Shown here: positions 20,500 through 31,469 of the stretch, in pieces
Numbering within the stretch: the first letter of the stretch is position 1
Layout: each line of letters opens with the position of its first letter
Origin: Melampsora larici-populina 98AG31
Lineage: Eukaryota; Basidiomycota; Pucciniomycetes; Pucciniales; Melampsoraceae
Assembly (NCBI RefSeq): GCF_000204055.1
Contig: NW_006768772.1
Coordinates: forward strand, 1,796,071 to 1,860,070
DNA: 64,000 nucleotides
Reading direction: 5' to 3'
The notes under the pieces: model-generated
Databases searched by the model: none
What the model was told of the DNA's origin: nothing
Seen by the model: the letters and a program-made list of their open reading frames with translations, nothing else
Position numbers and translations under genes: made by a program

Positions 20500-23400
20500 A
20501 TGTCTACCATGAATAAATTTCACATCTGTTGCTGTACTGAACTTGGATGTGGCTCGGAACAATTTGAGTTTCAGGGGGTTCTCCGTCACGGAAAGCTCAG
20601 GAACCGTCAAAATGGGTCACTCCACAACAAGAGGCTGCGAAGGCTCCGTGCAACAGCAATTCAAGGATCTCCATCTCAATCCGCCCAACCACAGCACACT
20701 GGGACTGCAACTGAAAGACTTGCAAATGATCGCGCAAGTACATTCTAACATCCTTTTCAACTTAAACTTTTAGCTGAAATCTTGTGTTACTAGGGGCGGC
20801 GAAGATCACTGAGTGCTGGCCATTTACCAATCAATCATGTTCAAAATTCATCGTCTAGGCCAGACCTTTTGGTATCTAGGCTACCTCGACGTCGAAGCAG
20901 CTCTGCAAACAATGTTCAAGCAACGAATGCAGCCGATGAAGATAGCACGAATCCTTCTTTTGGATTGACTGTCTCGACTACGGCCTATCAATTTCCTCAC
21001 GTTTATCTTCAGCGCCCAGCCTGTATCATCGCAATGCTACAGGTCGCCCACGGCAGTATCATCAAACGTGCTGGACACGATTCGAGCCGCACTCTGCTTC
21101 TCATGAACAAGCTACAGATTGAACAGACAGCAAAGGACGCCAACTATACAGGCCGATCATACTGGGAGGACTTACCATTGTCCCTGCCCACGTTGTACAC
21201 GATGTTGAACCTTGATATCCAACTGGAATCACAGATTTGCTGTCCCGAATGCTTCACGCTGGATGGGCCGCCTGTCTCCAAAGACCAAGTTGATCCCACG
21301 TTCACATGTAAGGCGTTGCGGTTTCTACGACAACCCGAAGAATCAACAAGCGATCCAGTCACTCGCCATCCTTGTGGACGCTCCATGTATACATCAGCGC
21401 TCAAGCCATATCGCCAGTTTCATTATCATTCTGTTCGAAAATGGCTGGGGAGAATGCTCTGTATCCCTGGGTTTGAAGCTTCTCTCGACGCCCCCTTTCA
21501 GCATCAGTCTACTACTAGCACATCTACAATGAAGGACATATGGGATGGGGAAATGTGGAAGTCTTTTACCCAATCAGGAACGTGTTTTACTTCGAGAAGT
21601 GGGAATCTCATCTTTGGACTCTACATTGATTGGTTTAATCCACATGGACGTGGATCTCGCCGTAGATACTCTCATGGGACTATTTTATTAATATGCTTCA
21701 ACTTACCACCAAACATACGATATAAGCAGGAGTATCTTCTCCTTTTTGGAGTGATTCCTGGGCCAGACGAACCAAAACTCGAACAAACCAACGAGCTTTT
21801 GAAACCGCTAGTAGACGAGTTCCAAGAGTTGTGGAAAGGAGTATTTTTCACCTCAACTTCTGCTCACCCAACTGGTCGTGTCATACGTGCTGCATTATGG
21901 CCTCTGATAGCCGATATCTTGGCGATGAGAAAGATGGCAGGGTTTGCTGCCCACTCTGCCACATTCTTTTGTGCGCACTGCGCTCTTACCTTAGGCCAAC
22001 GAGACAGCACTGATGTATCAACATGGCCGGAGCGAGCCGATCATCAAAAACATGCCGAGGAGTGGCGAGATGCCCCAACTGAAAAGGATCAAGAGAAAGT
22101 TTTTGCTGCTCGTGGAGTTCGATACACGGTTTTGTCTGAGCTTCCCTATTGGCGTCCAATTGAATTTGTCACTGTTGACATTATGCACTGTGTGCTGCTT
22201 GGCCTCCTTAATGACCACGCGGGGTCTTTTCTACGACTGAAGGATGCTGGTCAATCGTTGTCGTCAAAACAGAAAATGAATGCTCGGATGGCCATGCCTT
22301 TGAGAAAAGCGGTTGTTGATCTCCAGAATAGTGTACGTTATCTTGGACTGATAATAACTTTATCGATCATGATGGTTGAACTCCGATTTTTGTACCCATC
22401 TGTAGGACACACCCACGATTCTTGAACCGAAGCATGACTCAAGCCAACAGTCATCACAATTGGTCCCTGACTCGGATAATCAAGGCTTTCCTAGTTATTT
22501 GACGCTTCCTGCTGAAACAAAAAGTGCTTCCAACTCGTCTCAGTTCTTTGCTGACTCAGAAGGCGAAATTGAGTCCTGTTCGACTGAGGAGACAACAAGT
22601 CTTGTCCTAAATCCCAAGAAACGCAGCCGTCAACAGCGCCACCCAGAGACAGGAGTTCAAGGTATTGAACAATCTAACGATAGCATCGATGTGGACGAGT
22701 CAATGGATTTGGATGATTCAGAAACCACTAAACCTTCCGCTGAATCCTCGTCTCAGGTATCAGTCCGACGTTCAACTCGCCTGCGGGAAAAACGAGCTAT
22801 TACTTCCAAAAACATCACTCATGTTGTTCAAATTCAAAGGCGTGTTCGATTGCAGCGCAGGGTAAATGTGTCTCAGTTAACCCGGGAGAGTCACAGTAGT
22901 GATTCTGATACAACAGTTCGTGGAAACGTCGGAAATAAACGTCTTAGAGTGAAAGAATCAAACTCAGGACGTACTACTTCGAAGCCTGGACCCTCCACCA
23001 AAAAAACTCATCCAAAACCTACTCGCTTGCAGTATGACCCTTCAAATCCGAAATTCACAATGTCTGATTTAGAAGATATTCAAAGCTGCATTGCAAAAGT
23101 TCAAACACCAACTTGGATGACCCGTCCTCCAACCGGTATAGGCTTGCCAAAGGTAGGCAAGCTCAAGGCTACAGAGTGGTTGACCTTTTACACTGTCTAC
23201 ATCGTCCTTACAATCATTCCTAAGCTTTATCTGTCAGACGATCCCAAGAGTCAGGCTATGTGCCAGTCTCTCATCTATGTAGTGGAAATCACGAACACTT
23301 TGTTTTCTCGAACCTGGAAAGAAGACGACGGGGTTGATTTACAAACAATGCTCCATGATTTCCGCAATCATCTTGTCACACATTGGAAAGGTGTCAGTGT

Positions 23401-24298
23401 TAAGCCAAACTTACATTACCTTCATCATCTCAAAGATATTGCCCGTCTATTTGGCCCTCCTGCATACACTGCAGGAATGGCTGGCGAGCGTGTGAATGGT
23501 ATGCTGGTAAAAAACCCCAAGAATCACCACATAGGTTTGTATTTCAGCTTATCATCCCGGGGAAAGCTGCTAACATCTTTGTCTTTTCAAGGGGAAGTCG
23601 ATAAGACAATGTGTGAATTTTTTCATCGTCAAGGGATCTTCCGAGCCATGTTAAAAAATGCCCCAACGTTCCTCAGCCGAGCTGATCCAAGAATCCGAGA
23701 TCAGATATTAGCCAAGCTCACCGGAACAACACCAACCGCATGGTCTGCCGAGACAACACTTGACAGTGATACCTATTCAATCTGGTTTCGATATCTGAAT
23801 CTTGCTGTGAATAAGCGTTACGGTTTGTTTTCGGACATCAGTTCCCCTTCTAGTGATCATCCCGCTCTGCCTAAATCGGTTCAAACTACCAAACGATTGA
23901 GGATTTTTGGGAAGCATTACACCTCCAACGAGCTTTGCAGGAGTCAAGGAAACAGCAAAATTGAATATTCTATTGAAGGACATAATCATTTTGGGAAAAT
24001 TCAGTATGCTTTTGTTTCTGAGGCAACACCAACGGTTTTTTTGGTGGTCAGCCAGTTTGCAAGCCTGAAGGGTAATGATTCATCAAGAAACTGCTATATT
24101 TCGCATCCCCGCCTACATGCTGACATTGTTTACTCAAAGACTGAGTGTTCAGTAGTAATAGACATAAATGATCTAGTTGGTCACGCTGTGATGATGTCCA
24201 ATCCGGTTGGTCACCTAGGCATTGAGGAAGAAACACTGTCAATCGTCAGTCTCAGGAACATTGTGAGCCTTAAAAATTTTCAGTTCAATCTCAGGTAA
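20500..24298 (+). CDS. CACTA (En/Spm) TNP2-family transposase
   Basis: A short first exon (20500-20737) gives a Cys-rich start (HICCCTELGCG), as in basidiomycete CACTA proteins. The main frame is open from 20794. It contains a Cys cluster (CCPECF...TCK...PCGRSMY), the DDE-type landmarks GLYIDWFNPHGRG, MAGFAAHSATFFCAHC and FVTVDIMHCVLLGLL. An intron at 22333-22405 (GTACGT...CTGTAG, phase 0) leads to a Ser-rich charged linker, then TVYIVLTIIPKLY, PNLHYLHHLKDIA and AGERVNGMLVKN. A second 57-bp intron at 23535-23591 gives KNHHIGEVDKTM. The C-terminal part has the KRYGLFS...KIQYAF block common to these proteins. The canonical exon 1 junction (20738-20793) does not keep the frame of the Cys-rich reading, although the alternate frame of exon 1 does join; this suggests a small indel in exon 1. 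No CACTA-type terminal repeats were identified, so element borders are unknown. Confidence 0.85.
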
Positions 24299-24911
24299 CA
24301 CACTGATGATGATGATGAACCAGAGTGGAATCTTTGCAGATAGTGAAGTTGATCAGTAAGGTTCAAAAGTTTCAAGATAACATCCACCAAACAAATCATT
24401 CATAGAAAAACACCACCAGACATGTTATTTACAAATTGAAAAAACCTTCAACCTTTCTGTTCACTACATATATAGTTTTGAGAGACTAGATTTAGAAAAC
24501 AAGAATATAGAGAGTTTGTATGAGATGATAAATTATTCACAAGATGAAAGAAAAATACCATCAAAACCAGGCATATCAGAAGCAAGTTGAAAGAGAATAC
24601 AGTAAGTAAATCATGTATATAGCGTACTCAAGTGAAAGTTTTAGAAAATAACAATATATACAAGTCAAAATGAGATGAATTTATAACTCAAGAGAAATAA
24701 CGTAAAAATACGCCTCAAAAATTGAAAAAGAGGGTCTTAAAAGGAAAATCTTGCCGACAAATTTCATAATGACCCACAAAGAGTTAAGCGTGAAACAGTG
24801 GTAAAAAGATGTAACAAGTTCCTCATGATGAGAGTGTAAATTTTCCTAAAGCATAAGAGGTAGGTGTCAGAAAGGAATCAAACTGATCATAACAGCGAAG
24901 TATACGAACTG
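24299..24911. repeat. 3' flank of the transposase with a diverged direct repeat
   Basis: Blocks at about 24465-24560 and 24617-24715 resemble each other (TATATAG...AGTTTTAGA/TTTAGAAAA, GAGATGA, AGAAAAATA/GTAAAAATA). They are AT-rich and non-coding, as expected of subterminal CACTA sequence, but this is not proven. Confidence 0.45.
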
Positions 24912-25367
24912 CTAAACTCCATAGTACGCTCCAAAACCACGGACAACATCTTCTTGATAATACTCAAGTATCTTGTCTTTCAAGGTGTCAGAGGGAATAC
25001 GTCGGGCTGGGTTGAAGTGCCAAATAAGTTGTCGCAGGATTTCTCGGGTGGAGTCACGTGGGTTGCAATGAGGCAAAAGGTAAGGGTAGAGATTTTCTGG
25101 AAGGGTAGCAATCTTTGTCCAGAATCCTGGATCGTCGCGTAAGGATGGCAGCGGACGTCTGTGTAAGTGGATCGGGAGGGGTTCGCTCGCGGCTCTTCGA
25201 GGGTTTCTTCTTAGCTGAGGGCGAGGTGATCTATCTCTTTGCTGGTGTCTGCGAGCGTTTCTGTTTCTAGCTCTTAAGGGAGTACGAGCAATTGTCTTCG
25301 AGCGGGTGGTGATCATGAGAGACGAGCGTCCAGCAAGAGTGAGATTACCGTGGACTGTGATGGCCAT
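24912..25367 (-). CDS. Small basic protein of unknown function (151 residues)
   Basis: ATG at 25367 opens an uninterrupted frame to 24912. The N-terminal half is strongly basic (SLMITTRSKTIARTPLRARN and further RR-rich runs). The C-terminal half is a compact block: DDPGFWTKIATLPENLYPYL, then LRQLIWHFNPARRIP, DTLKDKILEYYQEDVV. I do not recognise the family. A basic tail plus a helical domain would suit a nucleic-acid-binding protein, which is inference. It converges with the CACTA transposase, 613 bases away, and could belong to that element or be a separate gene. A longer in-frame start at 25433 uses a non-ATG codon and was not chosen. Confidence 0.5.
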   Translation of the reverse strand: MAITVHGNLTLAGRSSLMITTRSKTIARTPLRARNRNARRHQQRDRSPRPQLRRNPRRAASEPLPIHLHRRPLPSLRDDPGFWTKIATLPENLYPYLLPHCNPRDSTREILRQLIWHFNPARRIPSDTLKDKILEYYQEDVVRGFGAYYGV

Positions 25368-26160
25368 GTTGAAAAAGTTCAAGTGTGTTTGGAGGTGAGA
25401 TGTGATTAATTGTCCGTAACAGAATTGCTCCACTTTTATACAAAGCAGGGTAATAACAGAGTATCAGCAGATAGCCCATTCGGTCAACGGCCTTTGAGTC
25501 ACAGATTCGTCGCTGATCAAAGGGACGCGTGTGCGTGTCATAAATCTATCACACAATCACGTAGAAGTGATTGACGGCCAGTTTTGTTGAATGAAACCAC
25601 TCTTAGGGGAAGTCAATCGTGTTGGTCCACGTTCTTCAACGGGCAGCTTTAACATAGGACACTGCTCTTAGAGGAGGATGCTTTCATATAGGAAATAACC
25701 CGAAATAACCCCATAAAGGATAGCTTTTTGATACCATCGATTCGATTTGAAAAGAGCACAGACATCTTGTGGCATAACAGATATCTTTCAAGGGACCGCC
25801 TAAGAAGAAAATAGCTTCTAATGACTAAAGATTGAAGTCATACTTGATTGACAAGAGGAAAACAATAACAAACTCGTGATGGTAATCGCATCAAACTCCT
25901 ATCTTGTGTATGTATCCCTATCTCAATCTGGTATGTCTTGAGTCTTTGTCTTTACCAGAATAATCATACCCATCAATCTTCACCCTTTCAGGTTTCCCTT
26001 AGATATGAAAAATGCCGGGTTCTGTCCTTTCCTCCTGAAGAATCACTCGGATGGTGAGAACCCCCAAATACATTAAATGAGCCGCACAGCACAGCTCTCT
26101 TTTGTTTGGCCGCTTCAGCGGATTATCTTGGCTGCAAGTTTGTGTAACGCTTTTCGGATC
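25368..26160. other. Non-coding stretch
   Basis: No gene seen. Likely holds the promoter of the small basic gene on its left and unassigned repeat sequence on its right. Confidence 0.5.
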
Positions 26161-26235
26161 TGAGGATTATTGAGCCTCAGTCTGCAAACTTCAGGCAACA
26201 AACGCTTTCGAACCTACGCTGTTCGTGTGTAGTTC

Positions 26236-26277
26236 GAGCTCGCCCGGCGTCGGGCGCATTTCTCGCGGACACAGTGT
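26236..26277 (-). repeat. Dispersed repeat, copy 2
   Basis: Reverse strand matches 11398-11438 (25-base exact core ACACTGTGTCCGCGAGAAAT plus five bases). It abuts the broken end of a membrane-protein gene fragment. Just downstream on the minus strand is GGTTCGAAAGC, close to a pol III B box, but no convincing A box was found. Confidence 0.75.
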
Positions 26278-26995
26278 TAGGGACAAAGGTAATGAGTGCT
26301 AATGCATATTTTGATGCAAGACAAGGTAAATGATAGTAGGAATGATCATTTTTATGATTAGCTTCTTTTGATGGATGTCGACACCAATGACAGTTGAAGA
26401 GTGAATTGTGACCCAAAATTGTATAAAGTAACCGTGAATCAAGACTCGTGAGACGTTGAAGAAGACATTGTTGAGCGATTGGTGTATCATTTAATCCGTG
26501 TGCAGAATGATGCTTAGCGAGTGCAGCTGTAAGTGAAACTGATGGTGTATCAAGTGGTAGCCGCGTGATTGCGAATGGATTGTCTTTGGCTGGGTTAAAG
26601 GCAGGACATCTTAAAATGATGGTGATGTAGAGGCCTCCAAGTAGTATCCAACGTCCTGATCCTAATCGTTCGAAGGATTCAGAGGTTGAGACACGATCCA
26701 CTGAAGTTTGACTTTGATCTGCCGGAAGACAATAACAAAGACGTAACCAAATCGCTCTGATTGTAGGTAAAGAACAATAGAGAAGTGGAAAGCCAAGAAC
26801 CTATCATGAGAAGATTGTCAGTTTAGAGCTTGATTGGTAAATTGGAAAGATGAATGAATGAGACTCAACAATCAAAGTTTGCCAAACTTGAGCTGAGATT
26901 CCCAAGAATGAATCCATGATTATTAAGAAATGTTCTTTACCAACATAACTTGAAACAATCTGCACTGATGTCAATAAACTCACAGAAACAATCAC
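26278..26995 (-). pseudogene. Truncated conserved fungal multi-pass membrane protein
   Basis: Two exons can be joined: 26995 to about 26937 (VSVSLLTSVQIVSSY) and about 26806 down to 26278. The second reads VLGFPLLYCSLPTIRAIWLR, then RLGSGRWILLGGLYI, RCPAFNPAKDNPF, a PSVSLTAALAKHHS block and LLYTILGHNSLFNCHWC, then YYHLPCLASKYALALITF. I recall this layout (hydrophobic segments, a RCPAF-like loop and a G-x-x-x-x-x-x-C-x-x-C motif) from an uncharacterised fungal membrane protein family but cannot name it. The frame runs straight into the dispersed repeat at 26277 and gives no plausible C-terminus; upstream exons are not evident. It appears to be a fragment. Confidence 0.55.
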
Positions 26996-27233
26996 CTAAA
27001 ACGTCAAAAGAAATATGATCAAGTCAGAATTGTATTCAAAAAAGTGGAAAAACAGATCCATCACGATCTTCATCCCTAAATTTGATTTTCCAAGTCGAAC
27101 ATGAGCCTGAGAAACAATTTGTTGTTTAACAAACCGTTGAAACTCGTGATGACTCACTTTGCTTCGGATATACACGACAAATCAAGAAATGTCTTCTATG
27201 ACTTGCAGCTCCTTTGCGTAAAAGCCTGTATGA

Positions 27234-28154
27234 TCATGATACACATGATGAAAGACGGGTTTCAACAGTGGGAAGATGTATGAAGGGCTGCTGAGTGAGA
27301 GAACTTTGGTGAATAGGTTCTTGGGTAGGGTTTAAAGAGCTAAAGCTTTTTGTGTGCGTGTTGATTGATACAAAGACATCTACAAGTACAAATGAAGAGG
27401 TTAGTTCAAACGCAAATGGAGGAAAGTCTAGAGAAACAACCCTTTGACGTTTGAGATAGTATTCCAAGGTTTTGAGACCACAGAGTTTACCGTTCTTGGC
27501 GAATTGTAGCTCGGTGTATTGACCAAAGCGGGATGCATTAGAGTTATCTGAAGTGAAAGTGTTTCCAAAACTATCTAGAATGAATTGAGCAGCCGGGATC
27601 TGTTGAACGAGTTTTGAGCCCTTCTTTCCTGGGAGTGCTGATGAAAGATCGGTGATCATACATGTTGATAAACGTCGAGCTTCCGATTTTCCACTGCCAC
27701 TCTCACCGCTGAGGAGAATGGTTTGATCACCACCAGTCCTGCGCATGTAATAATATGCCTTGCCAGCCAAAGCCCAAATGTGAGGCCCAGTGCCATAACC
27801 ATAGCCAGACTCTTGTTCCACTCTCTGTTGCCTGTCTTTGCTACAATCTCGCCAATCAGTTGCATAAGCATTGAGGGATTGATCAGAATTTACCGAGAGA
27901 ATCTTGTTGGTAGCAAGAGAGACAATACATCGAGGAGAGAGCCAAATGTAAGGAAGATCGGATAGAAATCGACCCTTGAGAACGTTTAAGAATTGATCGG
28001 CGGTAGCCTGTTGTTGCTGAGGAGATCCTGAAGGTTGATTCGTTGAGTTGATGAGAGAACAAAGGTCTGTGAGAGAAGTAGGGTCCTGAATGTGAGTTGG
28101 TGCAATAGATTGACGAGGAGAACCAGCAAAAGGGTTATTATTATGACCAGACAT
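27234..28154 (-). pseudogene. N-terminal fragment of a myosin-motor chitin synthase
   Basis: ATG at 28154 starts a frame with a Gln-rich leader, DLPYIWLSPRCIVSLATNK, then a myosin head P-loop (LLSGESGSGKSEARRL) and the switch-I region (FTSDNSNASRFGQYTELQF). This is the start of a motor like that fused to class V/VII fungal chitin synthases. Similarity stops at about 27430, after RQRVVSLDFPPFAFE; a short intron-like stretch and an unrelated tail with a stop at 27234 follow. About 470 more residues of motor, and the whole chitin synthase part, are absent from the window. It is therefore a truncated copy, probably a captured or duplicated gene fragment. Confidence 0.75.
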
Positions 28155-28239
28155 GCTGGCTAAGTTGAGCCAAAGCTCGCCGTGATTGAGTTGAAGTAAA
28201 CCTAAACAACCAAACCATCGCGCAAGCTTGATAGAACTC

Positions 28240-28740
28240 GCTTTTCACATGATCGGCTCCACCCATATCGACTCTCATCAATTCCGTACCGGCACCTGGC
28301 TTAAGGAAGATACCTCCAGAGTCTTTTGAAATATAGATTCAAGTTAGATGCTATCATGGATCAATATTGATAGAGAATGATAAGATTTGCTTACCAGGCA
28401 ATACCTGACCCAACGAAGTCAAGAAGCCGAGAGGAAAGATCACATACCGTTTGGCTCAGCGCAATCTACAATCAATCCAAACCATCATCAAAATCTATCC
28501 GGTGAAAGAAGGATTTGTTTGCTTTTGATCAAAGATGGACTTGTACACATACCTCAATCACGTACGTGAATCTCCACATTAAGAATCCCTCCGAAATCTC
28601 TCATGATGAGATCACAAAAAGCAGTAGGAGTCATGAGATTGGTAAGAGTTTCCATTTATTCATGTGAAAAACCTTGAGCTCTACCAAAGATTAAACCTAA
28701 TGACCGATCCAATTTGATGGGTTTATCTGAAGCCTGTTCA
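28240..28740 (-). pseudogene. M17 leucyl aminopeptidase fragments
   Basis: Reading the minus strand from 28740: a block with LDRSLGLIFGRAQGFSHE, then a TAA stop, then METLTNLMTPTAFCDLIMRD and NVEIHV before a GTACGTG donor. This matches the N-terminal/hinge region of M17 aminopeptidases (AQxLARELMETPANLMTPT pattern; the stop falls at the Leu). A short piece AEPNG lies near 28470. Near 28320-28270 comes GGIFLKPGAGTELMRVDMGG, the metal-site region of M17 enzymes (GG-x-x-x-KP...M-x-x-DMGGA). The part between, and everything after, is missing. An in-frame stop and deletions make it a pseudogene. Confidence 0.7.
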
Positions 28741-28837
28741 TTTGATAACTAAGTGGGTTTAAGGGATTTGAAGCAGGTAGGGAGGAGGCTGGCCGCTGAG
28801 GAGATTGGAGTCGTCTAGGTATACTTATTGTTAAGGC

Positions 28838-29690
28838 TTAGGGGTTTAATCCAGTTTCGCCGAGAAACACAGTCGTGCCTTTAGTTTTATGATATGCGAT
28901 CCAGAGGATCAGTGAAAAGAATGCACACCATAACTTTGGCGAGCTGGAACAACAAAAGTTAACGTTCCTATCCGCGTGAAAAGCATCTTTCACTCTGATG
29001 ATTTGGCGAACTTGCCACTGGCAAGAGACAGGAAGATTTCAAAAGGCGGCGTCAACGTCGGATTTCCAAAGGATAAATTTATGTTTACCGAAATAATGAT
29101 AAAGCATAAATGGGATGAAATAAGGGATGCCATCTAAATCTATCTGGATGTCTTCCTTTTCGATGAGATCGTTTGGAGAGGGATTGGCAAAGGACATATT
29201 TGTACACATACAAACTTTGCCAGAGGTTGGGTTTGTTGCCAGACATAAGGGTGACACTTTCATACCTGGAAGGAGGGTATAAAAAGGCAGAGAGAACCTA
29301 TTGAGCTTGACTTCTTTGTCTCGAGTTTTCGTAAGGACCTCTTCCGCCTCTGGACCTGTAGCGTGGTTTTTGTTGAAAACTGTGTCGTCTGAAGGTAAAG
29401 ATGAAATTGGCCAAAATCCATCTGTAAGGCCGACGATAATAGAATCTACAAATGGTTTGTTTGGGTGATTTTTGAGAAGGGATTGTAAGTTTTTTACATT
29501 GATTGAGCAGTTGATTTGAAAAAGGTCGGGTCTTCTTTTAATAGCGTAAGCTGCTAAAGGATCAGAAGAAAGAGGTGGGGCTGAAGGAAGAGGGGCTGCA
29601 TGGATAGATGATTCCACTGCTGCAGAGTAACCTTTACTGAGAACATCGATTTCAAGACCTCTCAGAAAGGTTCGGGCGTTAGGCTCATTT
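28838..29690 (-). pseudogene. Reverse transcriptase fragment of the DIRS-like retroelement
   Basis: This frame overlaps the end of gag. Landmarks: NKPFVDSIIVGLTDGFWP near the start, NRFSLPFYTLLPGM, ANPSPNDLI in the position of the usual HSAG-PNS-I motif, and KSDVDAAF (motif A aspartate). A TGA at 29041-29039 falls where Arg is expected, and the homologous frame continues NLP...WQVRQIIRVKDAFHADRN and LWCAFFSLILWIAYH until about 28890. The catalytic motif C is not reached. Stop at 28840-28838. Confidence 0.68.
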
Positions 29691-31469
29691 GTGAGCGACG
29701 CTTCCCTGATGATTCTCAAAGCATCCATCTTTGTTGCATACCCCGTGTACTCGGTCGCAGTCATTGTTGCTGTAGGGACACACGCAAGCATTCCAGTTAT
29801 TACAAGGCTGATCAGCCACAGGAAGAGTTTCGGAGTCGCGAATTTTATACTTGGGCTTGACTCGTCGACCTCGCGGCTTCTTAATAGCGGAGCGAGAGGA
29901 AGACTGGCAGGGAGCAGGAGCTGCTTCAATGGCGAGCCTAGGGGTTCAAGGAGTGGATTGAGTTGTAGGATATTTGGAGGAAGGAATAGCTGCACGGCCC
30001 AATTTTCTGGTTGAGCTGTAAAGAATTTGGTTGTCGATGCCCTTAAGGGATTTGTGCTCGTAGTCTCCCCAAACAAGACTGGGACGTGAGGCAAATTCTT
30101 TCCGGAGTTCAGCATCAAAATCACGTACATCTTCCCAGTGAACTCTAGCTTGAAAGAGACCTGGGAGGCTGAGGATGTAGTCGAAATAGCTTTTAATTGA
30201 AACAGCTGCAGGAGGAAATGCTGCAATGTAGGCGTGTTTGAGGACCGTGAGTAAGTTCTGCCAGTGATTATTATCAGTAATTTCTTTGGGAGCTGATCCT
30301 TCAACGTTTTTAAGATCTCCATCAGCGTTGATGCGGAGACGACTTTGAGGGGGATCAGATGATGCAACTGCTCCATAAAACTTTCAAAGATCCACGAAGC
30401 TGTATTCGAGGAGATCTTTCGTGAGAGAATTCTGCCAGTTCTCAGGTCTATTTCTACAGGAGTTGAAAGCACTGATGTGGTGTTTAATGTCGGATTTATA
30501 CAATAGCGCAATTTGATTAACCTGGAAAGAGACGGGGGAGAACTCTTTGGGAACGAGGTGCTCGTTGTCATCCAAATACGGCGCAGAAGTAATAGCACCT
30601 GTAAAGGGACCAGCGAAAGCTGGGATTCCAGAGGTAGCTGGTGCTCCAGATACAGCTGGTGCTGGGACAAAAGAAGAAAGACCAGGGTGACCTGGGATGC
30701 CAGAGACAGCTGGTGCTGTAATAAAGGGGGGGATTGAAGAACGGGATGATGAGAAAGATGAATCTCTCTTTCTCTTGCCCTTGTCGATCCTTTCAAAGAT
30801 GGGACAAGAAGGAATAGGCTGTTGTTTAACCACAGTACGGCGAGAGATGGTTGGATGATCAGATCGAGCTGTAACTGGGGGGTTTTGAGGGAACCAAGGA
30901 CTTTTAGAAAAAGTGATATGATGAAGGAGTGATGGTCCTTGAGTTGGAGGGGGGTCAACTGCAGGGGGGCTTGGCGTACGAGCACCGACTGAAAAAGCCT
31001 GGGGTAAAAGAGGAGGTGGTGGAGGGGCTTTGCCAGAGTTTGTGATAGGATTAGAGGGAAACATCGATAAATCCTCAAACCTGGAAGGTGAGGGTTGGAT
31101 CGGTCTATCGAAGAACCCTTCAATGACACCGTAGACATCGATGGTGGGAGGAGGTGAAAGTCTACCGCTGAGTACGATAGGCGGAATGCTTTGAGGGTCA
31201 GGATTCTCTGGCCACTCATAAGTGAGAGGGAAACACAATCGGTTTGCTCGAGCGTCCAGATTGATGGCGGCGCGAGCCACGGAAGACCAGTGATAAAGGA
31301 AATTTGGGTCCTCATAAGGGTAGATTGAAGCAACTTGGGTACGAAGTTGCGCCATCGAGGTGTTCTTACTGCCACCGGTATCATCGTAATTGGCAAGGAT
31401 TTTGTCGATATCGTCGAAAATGGCAGTTGTTTCATTGACATGATTAATAGTATCCAAATCAGTCGTCAT
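29685..31469 (-). pseudogene. Gag-like ORF of the DIRS-like retroelement
   Basis: One frame of 595 codons runs from ATG 31469 to TGA 29687-29685 with two internal TGA codons (30386-30384 and 29948-29946). It encodes an acidic N-terminus, a Pro-rich middle with repeats around APAVSG(I/A)P, a basic KGKRKRDSS motif, then a conserved block PENWQNSLTKDLLEYSF, HWQNLLTVLKHAYIAAFP, VHWEDVRDFDAELRKEFA. Near the end is a Cys/His cluster (CNNWNACVCPYSNNDC...HGVC...C...H) resembling the zinc region of such gag proteins. The frame is otherwise undamaged, so decay was by point mutation. Confidence 0.65.

Larger units (their letters stand above)
28838..31469 (-). mobile_element. Truncated gag-RT retroelement, DIRS-like
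   Basis: The minus strand carries a gag-like frame (31469-29685) and an overlapping RT frame that ends inside the RT domain near 28838. No LTRs, RNase H or tyrosine recombinase were found in the window. The RT resembles the type found in DIRS/Ngaro-like basidiomycete elements: NKPFVDSIIVGLTDGFWP, LPGM...P, KSDVDAAF and WQVRQIIRVKDAFHADRN. Three in-frame TGA codons show it is inactive. The downstream border lies close to the M17 fragment at 28740. Confidence 0.65.

Noticed and set aside
26160..26277. tRNA-derived SINE at the dispersed repeat
   Set aside because: A B-box-like GGTTCGAAAGC is present, but no A box at the right distance, no poly-A tail, and copy 1 lacks the B box.
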